A program made the position numbers and the translations under genes. Shown one piece after another: positions 12,229 through 22,627 of a stretch of 64,000 nucleotides of DNA. The notes under the pieces are model-generated. The model saw only the letters and a list, made by a program, of their open reading frames with translations, was not told the DNA's origin and made no database searches. The stretch is from Hsuehochloa calcarea (taxonomy: Eukaryota; Streptophyta; Magnoliopsida; Poales; Poaceae): positions 18,095,232-18,159,231 of the forward strand of contig CM070599.1 in NCBI GenBank assembly GCA_036346395.1, written 5' to 3'. Position 1 is the first letter of the stretch; each line of letters opens with the position of its first letter.

Positions 12229-14095
12229 TGTGGATATCGTGAGGATATGTGCACGATCTCGTGATGATGAGTCAATTGGCAATGGCTTTGTTGGTTTATA
12301 AAATCTCGCTGGGTTTGCTTCTTCTTTGTCGCACCACAGCGGTCCGACCGGTGGTGGGCGGTCGGACCGCCGTGGGACGATCGGGCCGAATCGTGGCGGT
12401 CGGACGGTCGACCTAAGATTGGCTTTGGAGCTAAGCCAAAAATAGGTTGTGTAGGCAAGTGAGGAGTCTCCTGGATGTGGTCCCATCATTTTTGGAGCTC
12501 CCAGTCAAAAGTTCTATTCGTTTGAAATTTCCAGAAGGTTCCGGAATTTCACGCTGGAAATTTGGCTAAGTCCTTTTGACCGGTCCGACCGCCGTTGTGG
12601 GAGCGGTCCGACCGGCCTGATATCGGTCGGACCGGCCTTGTGGGGCGGTCAGACCGCAATGGCTTGGAGGTAAGCCAAGTTCGCATTGATGCATGTTGAT
12701 TGTGTTTATTGTTTAGTTATCAATGCTTTATTGATGTATATTGCATTGCGGAGCTAACGTGGGTCAAGTTGTGAAGAACTTGTTCCCGGAAACGGTTTGT
12801 TTGTCTATTGCTGTGCAGGTGGCTTGCATGTCAACGACGTCAACGGTGAGTGGATCGACTACGCTTGGAGAGCCGAGGTCCGAACGATCGGGGATACCGG
12901 TGAGGTTGTGTGACTCAAGCATGGTGCAAGATGGGCAAGATGGATCGAACGGGTGGTTGATGCATATTGGTTGGATCGGCGGTGCGGATATCGGTGCGAG
13001 TCTCTGGGAGGTTCCGAGGGGATTCGGACAAGAGAGGATTGGCGTCGATGGGAACCGCTGATCAACCTACACGTGGTGAAGCAGCCGATTGCTTCAACAG
13101 ATTTGAGTGTGTGGGTCCCATGTGTGAGTGGGCCCCAAATGTGAAACTCTAGTCCTAACCTATAAATAGAAGGGGGGAGATGAAAAACCGCCTTGAGGCA
13201 TTCATTTGGTTTCCCCCTTGCTTTTCTAGGGTTAGGGTTTGGAGAGGAAGAGAGGGAGAGATTGTATGCTCCTTAGGTGAGCTCTTGTCCTCCTAGTTGG
13301 AGTGGCTTTGTAAGCATTTTGTGAGATCAATCAATCTTGTGATGCTTGCTAGTGAGATCATTTGTCTCCCTTTGTGTTCTTCTCTCATTTGAATGAATTT
13401 GGTGCTTCCTTGATTCAAGGGTTTATGCTTGGTCTCTTGACCCACTTTGTCATGCTTTGAAGTGTGGGAATACTACTAGAATCATCTAGACCATCAATCC
13501 CCACTAGCAAGTCTTGAATCAAAGTTTTCATATTTCTAGGGTTTGTGCACTTCTTGGTTAAATCCTTGAGAGATCGATTCTGCAAGTGGATCCAAGGATC
13601 GTCGCTAGAAATAGGTCTCTAATATCATTAGGGAGGTGTGCTCGAAATTTGGTCAAGTTTCATTGGTTGAATCAAAAGTTGGATAAATTTCGTTTTGGAT
13701 TTGGGTGGAGTTTTTCAGTACTGGACTCTACCGGTCCGACCGGTCTTTCAACGGCGGTTCGACCGCCAGTGTATTCGATCACTGGTTTGCGGGTCGAATC
13801 GTTCCCACCGGTCCGACCGCCGATTAGTTGCCGGTCCGATCATGGTTGAACGTCGGTCCGACCGCCCATGGTAGCCGGTCTGACCGCCTGTGCCCAGATC
13901 AACCCTTTGAGTTTAAGTCTCCACATTTGTGTCGTGTGGTTGTCGGGGGTTATCGAATTCAGCACAAGGTTTCCGCTGTGTGCTTACTGATCTTCTTAGC
14001 TTTCATAGCTAAAGGAGTAAAGTTCGTGTTGAATTTGTTTTAGGCAAGAAAGTTTTGAAAGCGCCTATTCACCCCCTCGATCGCCTTCCGGTCCT
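12229..14095 (+). repeat. 3' LTR of the gag-only element
   Basis: It begins TGTGGATATCGTGAGGATAT and follows the 5' LTR base for base with scattered small indels and substitutions. It stops at GGTCCT, where the other copies continue ACA, so the last bases and any target duplication were lost or changed. The divergence between the two LTRs shows the insertion is not recent. Confidence 0.9.
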
Positions 14096-15180
14096 CTGAA
14101 ACAAAATTGGCGATGGCGCTGGAGACTTACTAGGGGAAGAAGGAGAGGAGGCGGGAGAGGCGAGGGTACAGGGCCTCTTTATAGCCGGTGGAGAGAGGGG
14201 GCGGAGGTGATGACGTCGGGCGGCATGGGCGATGGCGTGGGCGCCCATGGCGGCAGGCGGAGCAGGTATGGGTGACGGAGTCGGTGGAGCAGTCGGTATG
14301 GCGCTGCGGAGCCGGTGGAGCAGACGGCATGGCGGGGGCGATGGGACGGTGCCGCAGGCATTGCCGGGAGACGACGCGCCGCTCGGACAGGGGCTTCACC
14401 GCTTGGACCGGGTGATGCGGTGGATGCGACGCGCGCGAGAGGACCCTTCCCGACGCCACGGAGGCATAGGTGGCGATGTGCGGTGGCAGGGAGCAGGCGC
14501 GAAGGAGCAGGCGAGCAGGTGGAGATGGGGGCGGCGCTGGAGAAGACGGGCCGGGCCGAGCCAGAGGAGAAGGCGGAGGCCAGGCTGGGCGGTGGAGAGG
14601 AGAAGCCGGGTGGAGCTGGGGGTGGGGATCGGGGAAGGTGAGGCCAGCTGAGGGGAGGCGAAGAATCGGCGGCGCGCACGGGAGGGGGAGAAGGCGATGA
14701 GGTCGGGTGAAGCGATCGAAGCGGAAGAGATAAGGGAGAGAGAGAGAGAAATGGCGAGCGACGCGAGAGAGACGGGAGAGAGAAAAGGAGAGGAGGTGGG
14801 CCGGGCCGGTTCGGGCGGAAAGAGAGCGAGCCGCGGGCTAGGCCGGGAAAAGGAGATTGGGCCGGGCCGAATTGGAAAAAAAAGGGGAGGGAGAGGAAAT
14901 CTGGCCCGAGAGGGAGAGAGGGATAGGGGAAAGAGTGAGGGCCAAAATTAAAATGGTTGGCCCAAAATAAGGGGCAAGATTTTGAGAGGGGTTCAAAATT
15001 CGAAACATGTAAATTTGAATTGAATTTTGAATTTGAAATTTTGAGGATGGGTTTGAAACACAAACCCGAGTTTAGAGGAAGCTCGGAGTTTTGAAATTTC
15101 AAGCGACAAATTGAAAATCAATGAAAATCAAAATTAATTGATCGGCACAATTTGCCATCTGAAAACGGAATGTTACCGGT
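14096..15180 (-). mobile_element. Gypsy-like LTR region, right part (degenerate)
   Basis: This continues the GC-rich flank seen before 6224. On the minus strand a 307-codon Pro/Ser/Leu-rich frame (15102-14179) is open but has no domain, and its composition explains the openness. A TATA-like CTTTATAG-type site near 14170, reversed, would put an LTR transcription start close to 14140. The AT-rich end (14940-15110) resembles the U3 start of grass gypsy LTRs. The outer boundary is a guess. Confidence 0.35.
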
Positions 15181-15804
15181 GTGCAGTGCCTGCCTTGCTG
15201 CCCCCGAGCTCCCGCCCGGCCTCCACATGTGTAGTACACGTACAACAATAAAAATCGTCGTCTGTATATCATTGCTCTTTTTCTTGTGTCCTTGTAAGGA
15301 GCATCACAGAAGCAAGATAGGGTTGGGAGAGAACTGTGCACGAGTGCTTCTGCCAATGGAATTATTTTAAAGGAAGATGTTTAAAAACGTCTTTTGTTTC
15401 GAATATAATAAAGTGGACAGGCCACTCTTTTTTCTTGAAGAGATAATCATCTCTAGATTTCCAATTGTGCAAATTGCGAAATAAGATAGAAGAGAAACTC
15501 TTATGTGTTGCAGAAGCTACCTCAGAGAATGGTGAGGAGTATTTCAGTGCAGCTCTTCCCACCAAAGTGGTTATGATCTGTCTTCAAACCTAAATGAGAA
15601 TGGCACAACGAACAGCCAAACATAGCTGCAATGGAAAATTGATGTTCATCTGTTTGGATTGTTACTCAACAAACTTCCCATTAAAAAAAATATAACATAT
15701 TATGGAATTCTGGGGAATAAAGAGGCTCCATCGATCATTTGCCGATTCCTTAATGCAGAGAAGGTCATGGGATCTTTTTTTTTCAAAGGGTCAGTTAGTT
15801 AGTA
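15181..15804. other. Unassigned DNA
   Basis: No repeat partner inside the window and no recognisable protein. A 67-codon minus-strand frame (15565-15362) and a 72-codon plus-strand frame (15152-15370) carry no motif I know. Confidence 0.4.
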
Positions 15805-15814
15805 AAGTTATCCT

Positions 15815-16045
15815 TATGACTTAACAACCAAAAGGCCATGGGATCAAATCCTGGAAAATCCGCCATTAAACATACTTAATGTGTTTACTTTGCAAGACTT
15901 GAACTGTAACTTTTGGCACCGGCCGGCTTTGGAAAGAAGAAATCTTAACAAAAAGGAGACCTGATTGAACATGTGAAAAAGATACTTCCTAAGCATCCAG
16001 GACCCGCAAGATGTGATAAAGACTACAAGTCAATCAAACAGAGAT
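15815..16045 (+). repeat. Composite repeat, copy 1, left part
   Basis: The stretch from ATGGGATCAAATCCTGGAAA to CAAACAGAGATG recurs near 21765-22040 and 28290-28570, and in part at 19376-19450. It has no coding signal. In copies 1 and 3 it runs straight into CACTA-derived DNA, in copies 2 and 4 it continues into unit-specific sequence. Confidence 0.75.
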
Positions 16046-16094
16046 GTCTCATCCTCCTCATGTTGTGTAGACGACCTCCCGAAAGTGGCTGGGG

Positions 16095-16095
<1 letters not shown>

Positions 16096-16137
<42 letters not shown>
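16096..16137. repeat. (TA)n microsatellite
   Basis: A pure 42-base TA run. The related CACTA copy near 45935 has a shorter one, into which MITEs inserted. Confidence 0.95.
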
Positions 16138-16141
<4 letters not shown>

Positions 16142-16394
16142 CAGTTTTTAAAGGCACAAGCAACCACTGCTTAGAGAGTTTATAGAGAAGACTCATCATA
16201 GATAGTTTAATCTACAAACCATCTGTGATACATTAACCATCACAGATGGTTTATCTACAAACCGTTTGTGATAGTCATCTATCACAGACGGTTCTGAGTT
16301 AATAACTGTATGTAATAGTCTGCATCATAGACGATTCGAAAACCGTCTGTAATGATCTCAAGTCATTACTGACCCATATACTCAAACAGCTCAC

Positions 16395-17167
16395 CACTAC
16401 TACAAAACAGGCTATAGAAGACGCCTCATCACAGACGGTTCTCTTGGAACCGCCTGTAATAAAATAATCACAGACGGTTCTCATGGAACCGTCTGTGATA
16501 TAGACCTATCACAGACGGTTCATGATACGAACCGTTTGTGAAGTATCACAGACGGTTCTGAAGAATAACCGTTTGTGATAATCTAAGTCATCATAGACGG
16601 TTCTTGCAACAAACCATCTGTTAAGTATAAGAACCATCTGTGTTCATGAGAACCGTATGTGATATGGACCTATCACAGACGGTTCATAATACGAACCGTT
16701 TGTGAAGTATCACAGACGGTTCTGAAGAATAAATGTCTGTGATAATCTAAGTCATCACAGACAGTTCTTGTTACAAACCATCTGTGAAGTATAAGAACCA
16801 TCTGTGATGACTTAGATTATCACAGACGGTTCTTCTTATACTTCACAAACGGTTCGTATCATGAACCGTCTGTGATAAGCATCTCATCACAGACGGTTCT
16901 TAATACAAATCGTCTGTGTTTACTATGGCTTAGATTTTTACCATGGTTTGGAATTTTTCTTACTGTGATAGCCTTTTTTACATGACGGTTCATAAATAGA
17001 ACCGTCTGTGATAGCATTTTTCACAGACGGTTTATGCTATCACAGACGGTTCAAAAAACCGTCTGTGATGACCTCATGTCATCACAGGTACATAAACTCA
17101 GACGGTTCATAAAACCGTCTATGATGAGGATTTTGAACCGTTTGTGATATTATTTTCTGTAGTAGTG
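16395..17167. mobile_element. Small non-autonomous CACTA element
   Basis: The 773-bp element starts CACTACTACAAAACAGGC and ends TTTTCTGTAGTAGTG, the paired CACTA termini. It is flanked on both sides by CAC (16392-16394 and 17168-17170), the 3-bp duplication expected of this superfamily. Nearly all of the interior is direct and inverted copies of a 10-base core (ACAGACGGTT), the subterminal transposase sites. There is no coding capacity. The related CACTA at about 46710 has the uninterrupted site GCTCACGAAACTG, proving the insertion point. Confidence 0.92.
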
Positions 17168-17226
17168 CACGAACTGTTTGTGATGACGTTTTTGAACCGT
17201 CTGTGAAGACCTTTTCTGTAGTAGTG

Positions 17227-19375
17227 TTAGAAAAATCAATATGCATAAGGTAATTATCTCTACACATGAAAATTGCATACACAATTTATATCTTATCAAC
17301 AGGCCACATAAAATCTTATCACAAGTCATGTGGACAGATGATAAATAAATCCCACTAATTAAAGAGCTAGGGAAGTAGAAAGAAGACACACCATTACCAT
17401 CAACTCCTTCATACAATAGTAAAATATATACTAATAAAATTATTATATTACTCAGTTAAATGGAAACTTTGTTTTCCAATTCAACCATTCCTCCGTTTTG
17501 TTTGCAGTAAATCAACTTCAACCTTCATATATACTGTATCCTAAGTTACAGGTAAGAGATTCTTTGTGAGGTTGCCTGCAAATTATATGAAAAAACTGTG
17601 GATACAAAAATGGTCACAGGAAATTGGGAAAATTATTTATTCCATGGATCAACTCTCTCTAGTCACAAATTATTATCACCATAAGATGTGTGTAGTCAAA
17701 TTCTTGTCGTCCGAGGATTCGTTCGGTGAAATTTTTGTAATCCCATGCATTTCCTTCCTTAAAAAGGTTATTTTTTTTAAAAAAAAAAGATAACTGAAAC
17801 CCGAGAGAGATCTAGATCTGTTAGGCAGAGCATAATAGACCTCCTATGTGCAACTTCTGCAGGCTATGATTAAGAATCAGTTTGTAGTCCTTGGTGCCAC
17901 ATAACAAGTCATTCCACGCATGGAATGAGTTTTAGTCTCTTCTCTCCTTTCCTCAGTGCAGAGAGTGCAATATTGCTGTCTGGACTTCATGTGGACATAT
18001 ATATACATAGATAGCAGCATCTGTACTGTCTGAACGTACGAAAATATTGGCATGACAGTGTTTCAGAATGCATTTGTCATGCACTGTTATCCCCTCAAAC
18101 ACAAGACATGTGATCGAGTATAGATGGAAGATTGTGTGACCGGGCATTATTTGTTCGATGACAACTTTGAATATACCTAGTAGATGAAAGTGCAGGATTT
18201 AGATCAAGATATAATAATATAATTGGAAAGTGTTATGCATGTGATTGGATTCAGCACCTGTATCAGATGAGTGTATTGTTAAGAGGGGACTAGATTCGTG
18301 TGGTCGTGTATAGTGAGTAACCCCAATTAGAGAAAGTGGGGTTACACATGCATAATAAATTGGATCAAATTAGAGGATTTATCGAAGATTACTAAGTCCG
18401 AGATACATCGTGAGTTAGGGAGAAGGATAGAAGTTAATTTTAGATGTACGAAACTCTGTTAGCTTGAAAGGTTGTTTTTCCGTTTTTTTCAGTGATTTTA
18501 TTACTCGATCTAAATTCAAAAGGTTATAACTTTTGTATACGAGATCCAAATTAAATGATTCTTTTTTATAAATTCATCAAAAATCATTCTCTGTATGAAC
18601 ATGCAAAAATATTTGGATTTTCTAGCGGTTGAATTTATTTTTCCGTTTATGATTTATTCTTAGTTCTTTCGAATGGACGCCGGAGTTCGCAAGCGAACTT
18701 AACGACGATCAAGCGTGATGAGGACATCAACCATAAGGATGCATCCACTACTTCGACCCACTATACGACATCTTCTACTTCAATCACATATTCTCTAATT
18801 GGACTTTCGGCTGCAGCAATGTTATATTCTCTAACTGGATCGAGCTACTTCTACTCCTACGAGTCTAGCTATGTCTACATGTCATGGTGCTGCGTCATCA
18901 ATTATTGGCCCACAGGCTATGTAATGTATGAATCGACTTGGCCTATGAGGCTGTATGCTGCCGGCCACTCTAGGGAGGATGTACTGTTCATGTGAACAGT
19001 ACCCATGAACAATACCACAGGCCCTAGGGTTCCCACCTCCTGGCTGCACTCCTCGTATAAGAGCCGCCCCTTTAACAAAATTTGGGTTTTGTTGATTTAA
19101 GTTTAGCTTTACTACTTTATACTTTGCCCTCTTGTTCGGCGAGAACAACAACGACATCGTCTTCGAAACCCCGCTTATTAATACCAATTTTATTCATATT
19201 TGCAATACATCAGATTGTGTTTTAACCTTATTCTTGTGTGCTTCTTTGTTGTATGCAGGAGTTGATCTTCGTGATCAGGTCATTCGGGTATTTATGCACG
19301 GTTGATAGCGACTTGTCGAGCAGCTCAGCGATTGCGTGTTTTCGAGCCTTACGAGCTCGTGATCGGGTGGACCCA
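17227..19375 (+). repeat. Composite repeat, copy 1, right part
   Basis: Begins near AATATGCATAAGGTAATTATC, shared with 35127 and 36386, then a middle part (17800-18150) shared with copies 2 and 5, then a 1.2 kb LTR-like part (18180-19370) shared only with copy 2. The LTR-like part has a perfect 9+9 hairpin (18317-18345), a 22-bp palindrome (18981-19002) and a TATAAGAG-type promoter-like site near 19054. Short frames on the minus strand (18147-17953) recur in copies 2 and 5 but only because the DNA is duplicated. No known protein motif. Confidence 0.7.
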
Positions 19376-21720
19376 TGAAAAAGATACTTCCTAAGCGTCC
19401 AGACCCGCAAGATGTGATAACTATACTGGACCTAAGACTCCAAGTCAGTCAAACAGAGAGTTAAGTAGTGCTAAATTAACGAACATACAAAATCGATCTC
19501 CGTATCGTAGGTTCACTTTCGGAACTGCTATCCTACTTATAGCCGCAGTATTCTAACCCAACGAAAGAGGGCGTTGATCAATTAGTTCAACTCCATTGCA
19601 AGGAAGTCATTGTAAAACATGACATGTTGTCTTTTCAATATGATTCCAATTTCCAAATGGCGTGGTACCCACGATCGGTACATGTAAAACATAACATGTC
19701 GTCGACACGCTAACGTAGACTTTTCTTTCGAAAATGTTTTATTCCATGAAACCCGAGAGAGATCTAGATCTGCTCGGCAGAGTACAATAGCCCTCCTATG
19801 TGCAACTTCTGCATGTTATGATTAAGGGTCAGTTTGTAGTCCTTGGTGCCACATAACAAGTCATTCCACGCACGCAATGGGTTTTAGTCTCTCTCCTTTC
19901 CTGCTTAGTGCAGAGAGTGCAATATTGTTGTCTGGACTTCATATGGACATATATACACATAGTAGCATCTGTACTGTCTGAACGTACGAAAATATTGGCA
20001 TGACAGTGTTTCAGAATGCATTTGTCATGCACTGTTATCCCCTCAAACAGAAGACATGTGATTGAATATAGATGGAAGATCGCCTGACCAGGCATTATTT
20101 GTTTGATCAACTACTTTGAATATACCTAGTATATGAAAATGCAGGATTTAAATCAAGATATAAGAATATAATCAGAGAGTGTTCAACACCTGAGAATCGG
20201 TTGAGTGTATTGTTAAGAGGGGACTAAATACGTGTGGTCGTGTGTAGTGAGTAACCCCAATTAGAGAAAGTGGGGTTACACATGCATAATAAATTAGATC
20301 AAATTAAAGGATTTATCGAAGATTACTAAGTCCGAGATACTTCGTGAGTTAGGGAGAAGGATAGAAGTTAATTTTAGATATCCGAAACTCTGTTAGCTTG
20401 AAAGGTTGTTTTCCCTTTTTTCCAGCTATTTTATTACTCGATCTAAATTCAAAGGGCTATAACTTTTGCATATGAGATCCAAATTAAATGAATCATTTTT
20501 TATAAATTCACCAAAAATCATTCTCTATATGAATATGCAAAAATATTTGGATTTTCTGGAGATTGAATTTATTTTTGTATTTTTGATTTATTCTTAGTTC
20601 TTCCGAATGGACGCTGGAGTTTGCAAGCGAACTTAACGACAACAAGCGTGATGAGGACATCAACCCTAAAGATGCAACCACTACTTCGACCCACTACATG
20701 ACAACTTCTACGTCAACCACATCTTCTCCAATTGAAATTTTGACCATAGTAATGCCATATTCCCCAATTGAACCGAGCTACTTCTACTTCTACAAGCCGA
20801 GCTATGTCTATATGCCATGGCGCTATGTCTACATGTCATGGTGCTGCATCACCAATTGTTGGCCCACATGCTATGAAATGTATGGGTCAACTTGGCCCAA
20901 AAGGCCCGTAAGCTGCCAGCCACCCTAGGGAGGCTGTACTGTTCACGTAAACAGTACTCGTGAACAGTACCACTGGTCCTAGGGTTCCCACCTCCTGGCT
21001 GCACTCCTCATATAAGAGCCGCCACCCCTTTAGCAAAATTCGGGTTTTGTTTATTGAAGTTTAGCTTTACTACTTTATACTTTGTCCTCTTGTTCGATGA
21101 GAACAACATCGACATCGTCTTCGAAAACTCTGCATATCAATATCAATTTCATTAATATTTGCAATACATCAGATTGTGTTTTTATCTTGTTCTTGTGTGC
21201 TTCTTCAGTGTATGCAGGAGTTGATCTTCGTGATCATGTCATTCGGGTATTCGTGCACGGTTGATAACGACTTGTCGAGCAGTTCAGCTATTGCGTGGTT
21301 TCGAGCCTTGCGAGTTCGTAATCAGGACCGTGAGAATTGAGCAACTCCTACCGAATTTATTTTCTCATCGAAAGATCGGGTCAAATCAAGACCTCCGTGG
21401 TTCATCAAAGCGACCCCACTCTCTAAGCATCCAGAGCAAGGCAAGCACCCCTTTGTTCATGTTGATCCCATTATTTCAATTATCATATTTCTTTTGCAAA
21501 TTCTATTATGCATGCGTGTATATTTGCTTAAAAAATTGTTATATTTGCGGGTTTCGGTAGTTAAATTCCTATTGAATGCATGATCCGCTTTAAAATATTG
21601 ATATCCTTATCGTTGTAGCCTTTAGGATAGGGTTTATGCAATAGATGATGTCGATTTGAGTATTTTGTTTGCGAATATAGTATAAATGCTTAGACGAGAT
21701 CTAGTTTTTACCAAATTTTA
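19376..21720 (+). repeat. Composite repeat, copy 2
   Basis: Joined directly to copy 1: the sequence passes from GATCGGGTGGACCC into ATGAAAAAGATACTTCC, the inside of the unit's left part. It then repeats the copy 1 middle (19745-20110) and LTR-like part (20120-21330) with clear divergence, including loss of the second palindrome. The piece 21330-21720 has no partner in the window; it is AT-rich with no coding signal. Confidence 0.7.
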
Positions 21721-22072
21721 AATCTGAGCTAGTGTAGCCTACCCGTATTCCTTTATGCCACGAGATCAAATCCTGGAAAATCCACCATTAAACATACCTA
21801 ATGTGTTTACTTTGCAAGACTTGGACTGTGACTTTTAGCCAAACAACAATGGTGCCACGCTAATTGGACTTAGCACGGGTCGGCTTTGGAAAGATGGATT
21901 ATTTACTTGAAGAATAATGCAATCTTAATAAAAGGGAGACATGATTGAACATGTGAAAAAGATACTTCCTAAGCGCCCGGGACCCGCAAGATGTGATAAT
22001 TATGCTGGACCTAAGACTCCAAGTTAGTCAAACAGAGATGTCTCATCCCGCTCATGCTACGTAGATTACCTA
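21721..22072 (+). repeat. Composite repeat, copy 3 (truncated)
   Basis: AATCTGAGCTAGTGTAGCCT onward matches 28250-28570. Like copy 1 it carries the CACTA-linked TGTCTCATCC...CTCATG segment, then stops abruptly at about 22072 where gypsy LTR sequence begins. Confidence 0.7.
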
Positions 22073-22627
22073 CTTTGACTAGCTGTTTAGAAATAGCAAA
22101 TTAATTCTAAAAATTTTGAAATTTTGTAAGTAAGTTTATTAGGTGTTCTAGAACCTAGGAAAAATATTTTAGATACTGTTCAAATGATTTGTTTGTACTT
22201 TAAATTCAAATTCAAATTTGAAAATGCAAAATAAATAGGAATCAAATAACCTCCAAAAATTACAGAAAAATTCAAACAAGCATAACAGAGGATAGAATCC
22301 AACTAAAATATTTCCACACTTGAAACCTTTTTTGTTTTGTCACAACTTCAATTTGCTTTTGAATAGGAGAAAGAGTACTGGACTTCTATGTTTTAAATTC
22401 TAATATTCAGAATCAAACGACTTTTCAACATAAGGTTTACACTCTACTGTGAAATAAGTTTCAAGATCTCGCCAAAATTTTATTTTTTTGGAGAATTCAT
22501 TTCTAGGATTTGGAAAATCAGGTTTAAACTATTTGCTTTGCAACAAAAAGTTTTTTAAAAAGTCCAAAATTTCACAAATGCACATCAGATGCTTAACTAG
22601 TCCAACTTATAGATTCTGGGCTGTTAC
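22073..22627 (+). mobile_element. Gypsy-type LTR fragment
   Basis: AT-rich DNA ending GGGCTGTTACA, the same terminus as the complete gypsy solo LTR at 59000-61375 (GGGTGTTACA). The left end is truncated against the composite repeat and the right end abuts copia integrase sequence. No TATA box or coding signal is seen. Confidence 0.5.

Larger units (their letters stand above)
6224..14095 (+). mobile_element. Gag-only Ty1-copia (SIRE-like) LTR retrotransposon
   Basis: Two LTRs of about 1.9 kb flank a 4.1 kb interior with a tRNA-primed binding site, a decayed gag with zinc knuckle and coiled coil, and a polypurine tract. No protease, integrase, reverse transcriptase or RNase H motif is present, so the element must have moved with help from a relative; such elements are called TR-GAG. 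LTR ends reading ...CGCCTTCCGGTCCTACA and the gag layout point to the SIRE/Maximus lineage (inference). The outer ends are worn: the 5' LTR starts CGTGG where the other copies have TGTGG, and the 3' LTR lacks its final ACA. I found no clean 5-bp target duplication. Confidence 0.85.
16046..17226. mobile_element. CACTA (En/Spm) 3' remnant with nested CACTA
   Basis: From TCTCATCCTCCTCATG the sequence matches the 3' part of the CACTA element at 44005-46755: same CCCGAAAGTGGCTGG motif, a TA run, then inverted copies of ACAGACGGTT/AACCGTCTGT. It ends at 17226 in CTGTAGTAGTG, the inverse of the CACTACTACA terminus. Its 5' half, including any transposase, is missing. A second complete small CACTA sits inside it (16395-17167). 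Confidence 0.75.

Noticed and set aside
14179..15102. 307-codon minus-strand frame as a proline-rich protein
   Set aside because: GC skew explains the long frame; it lies in LTR-like DNA with no domain, and overlapping plus-strand frames are equally open.
16140..17226. Regular ACAGACGGTT repeats as a CRISPR array or satellite
   Set aside because: Units are short, in both orientations and irregularly spaced; they are CACTA subterminal sites bounded by CACTA termini.
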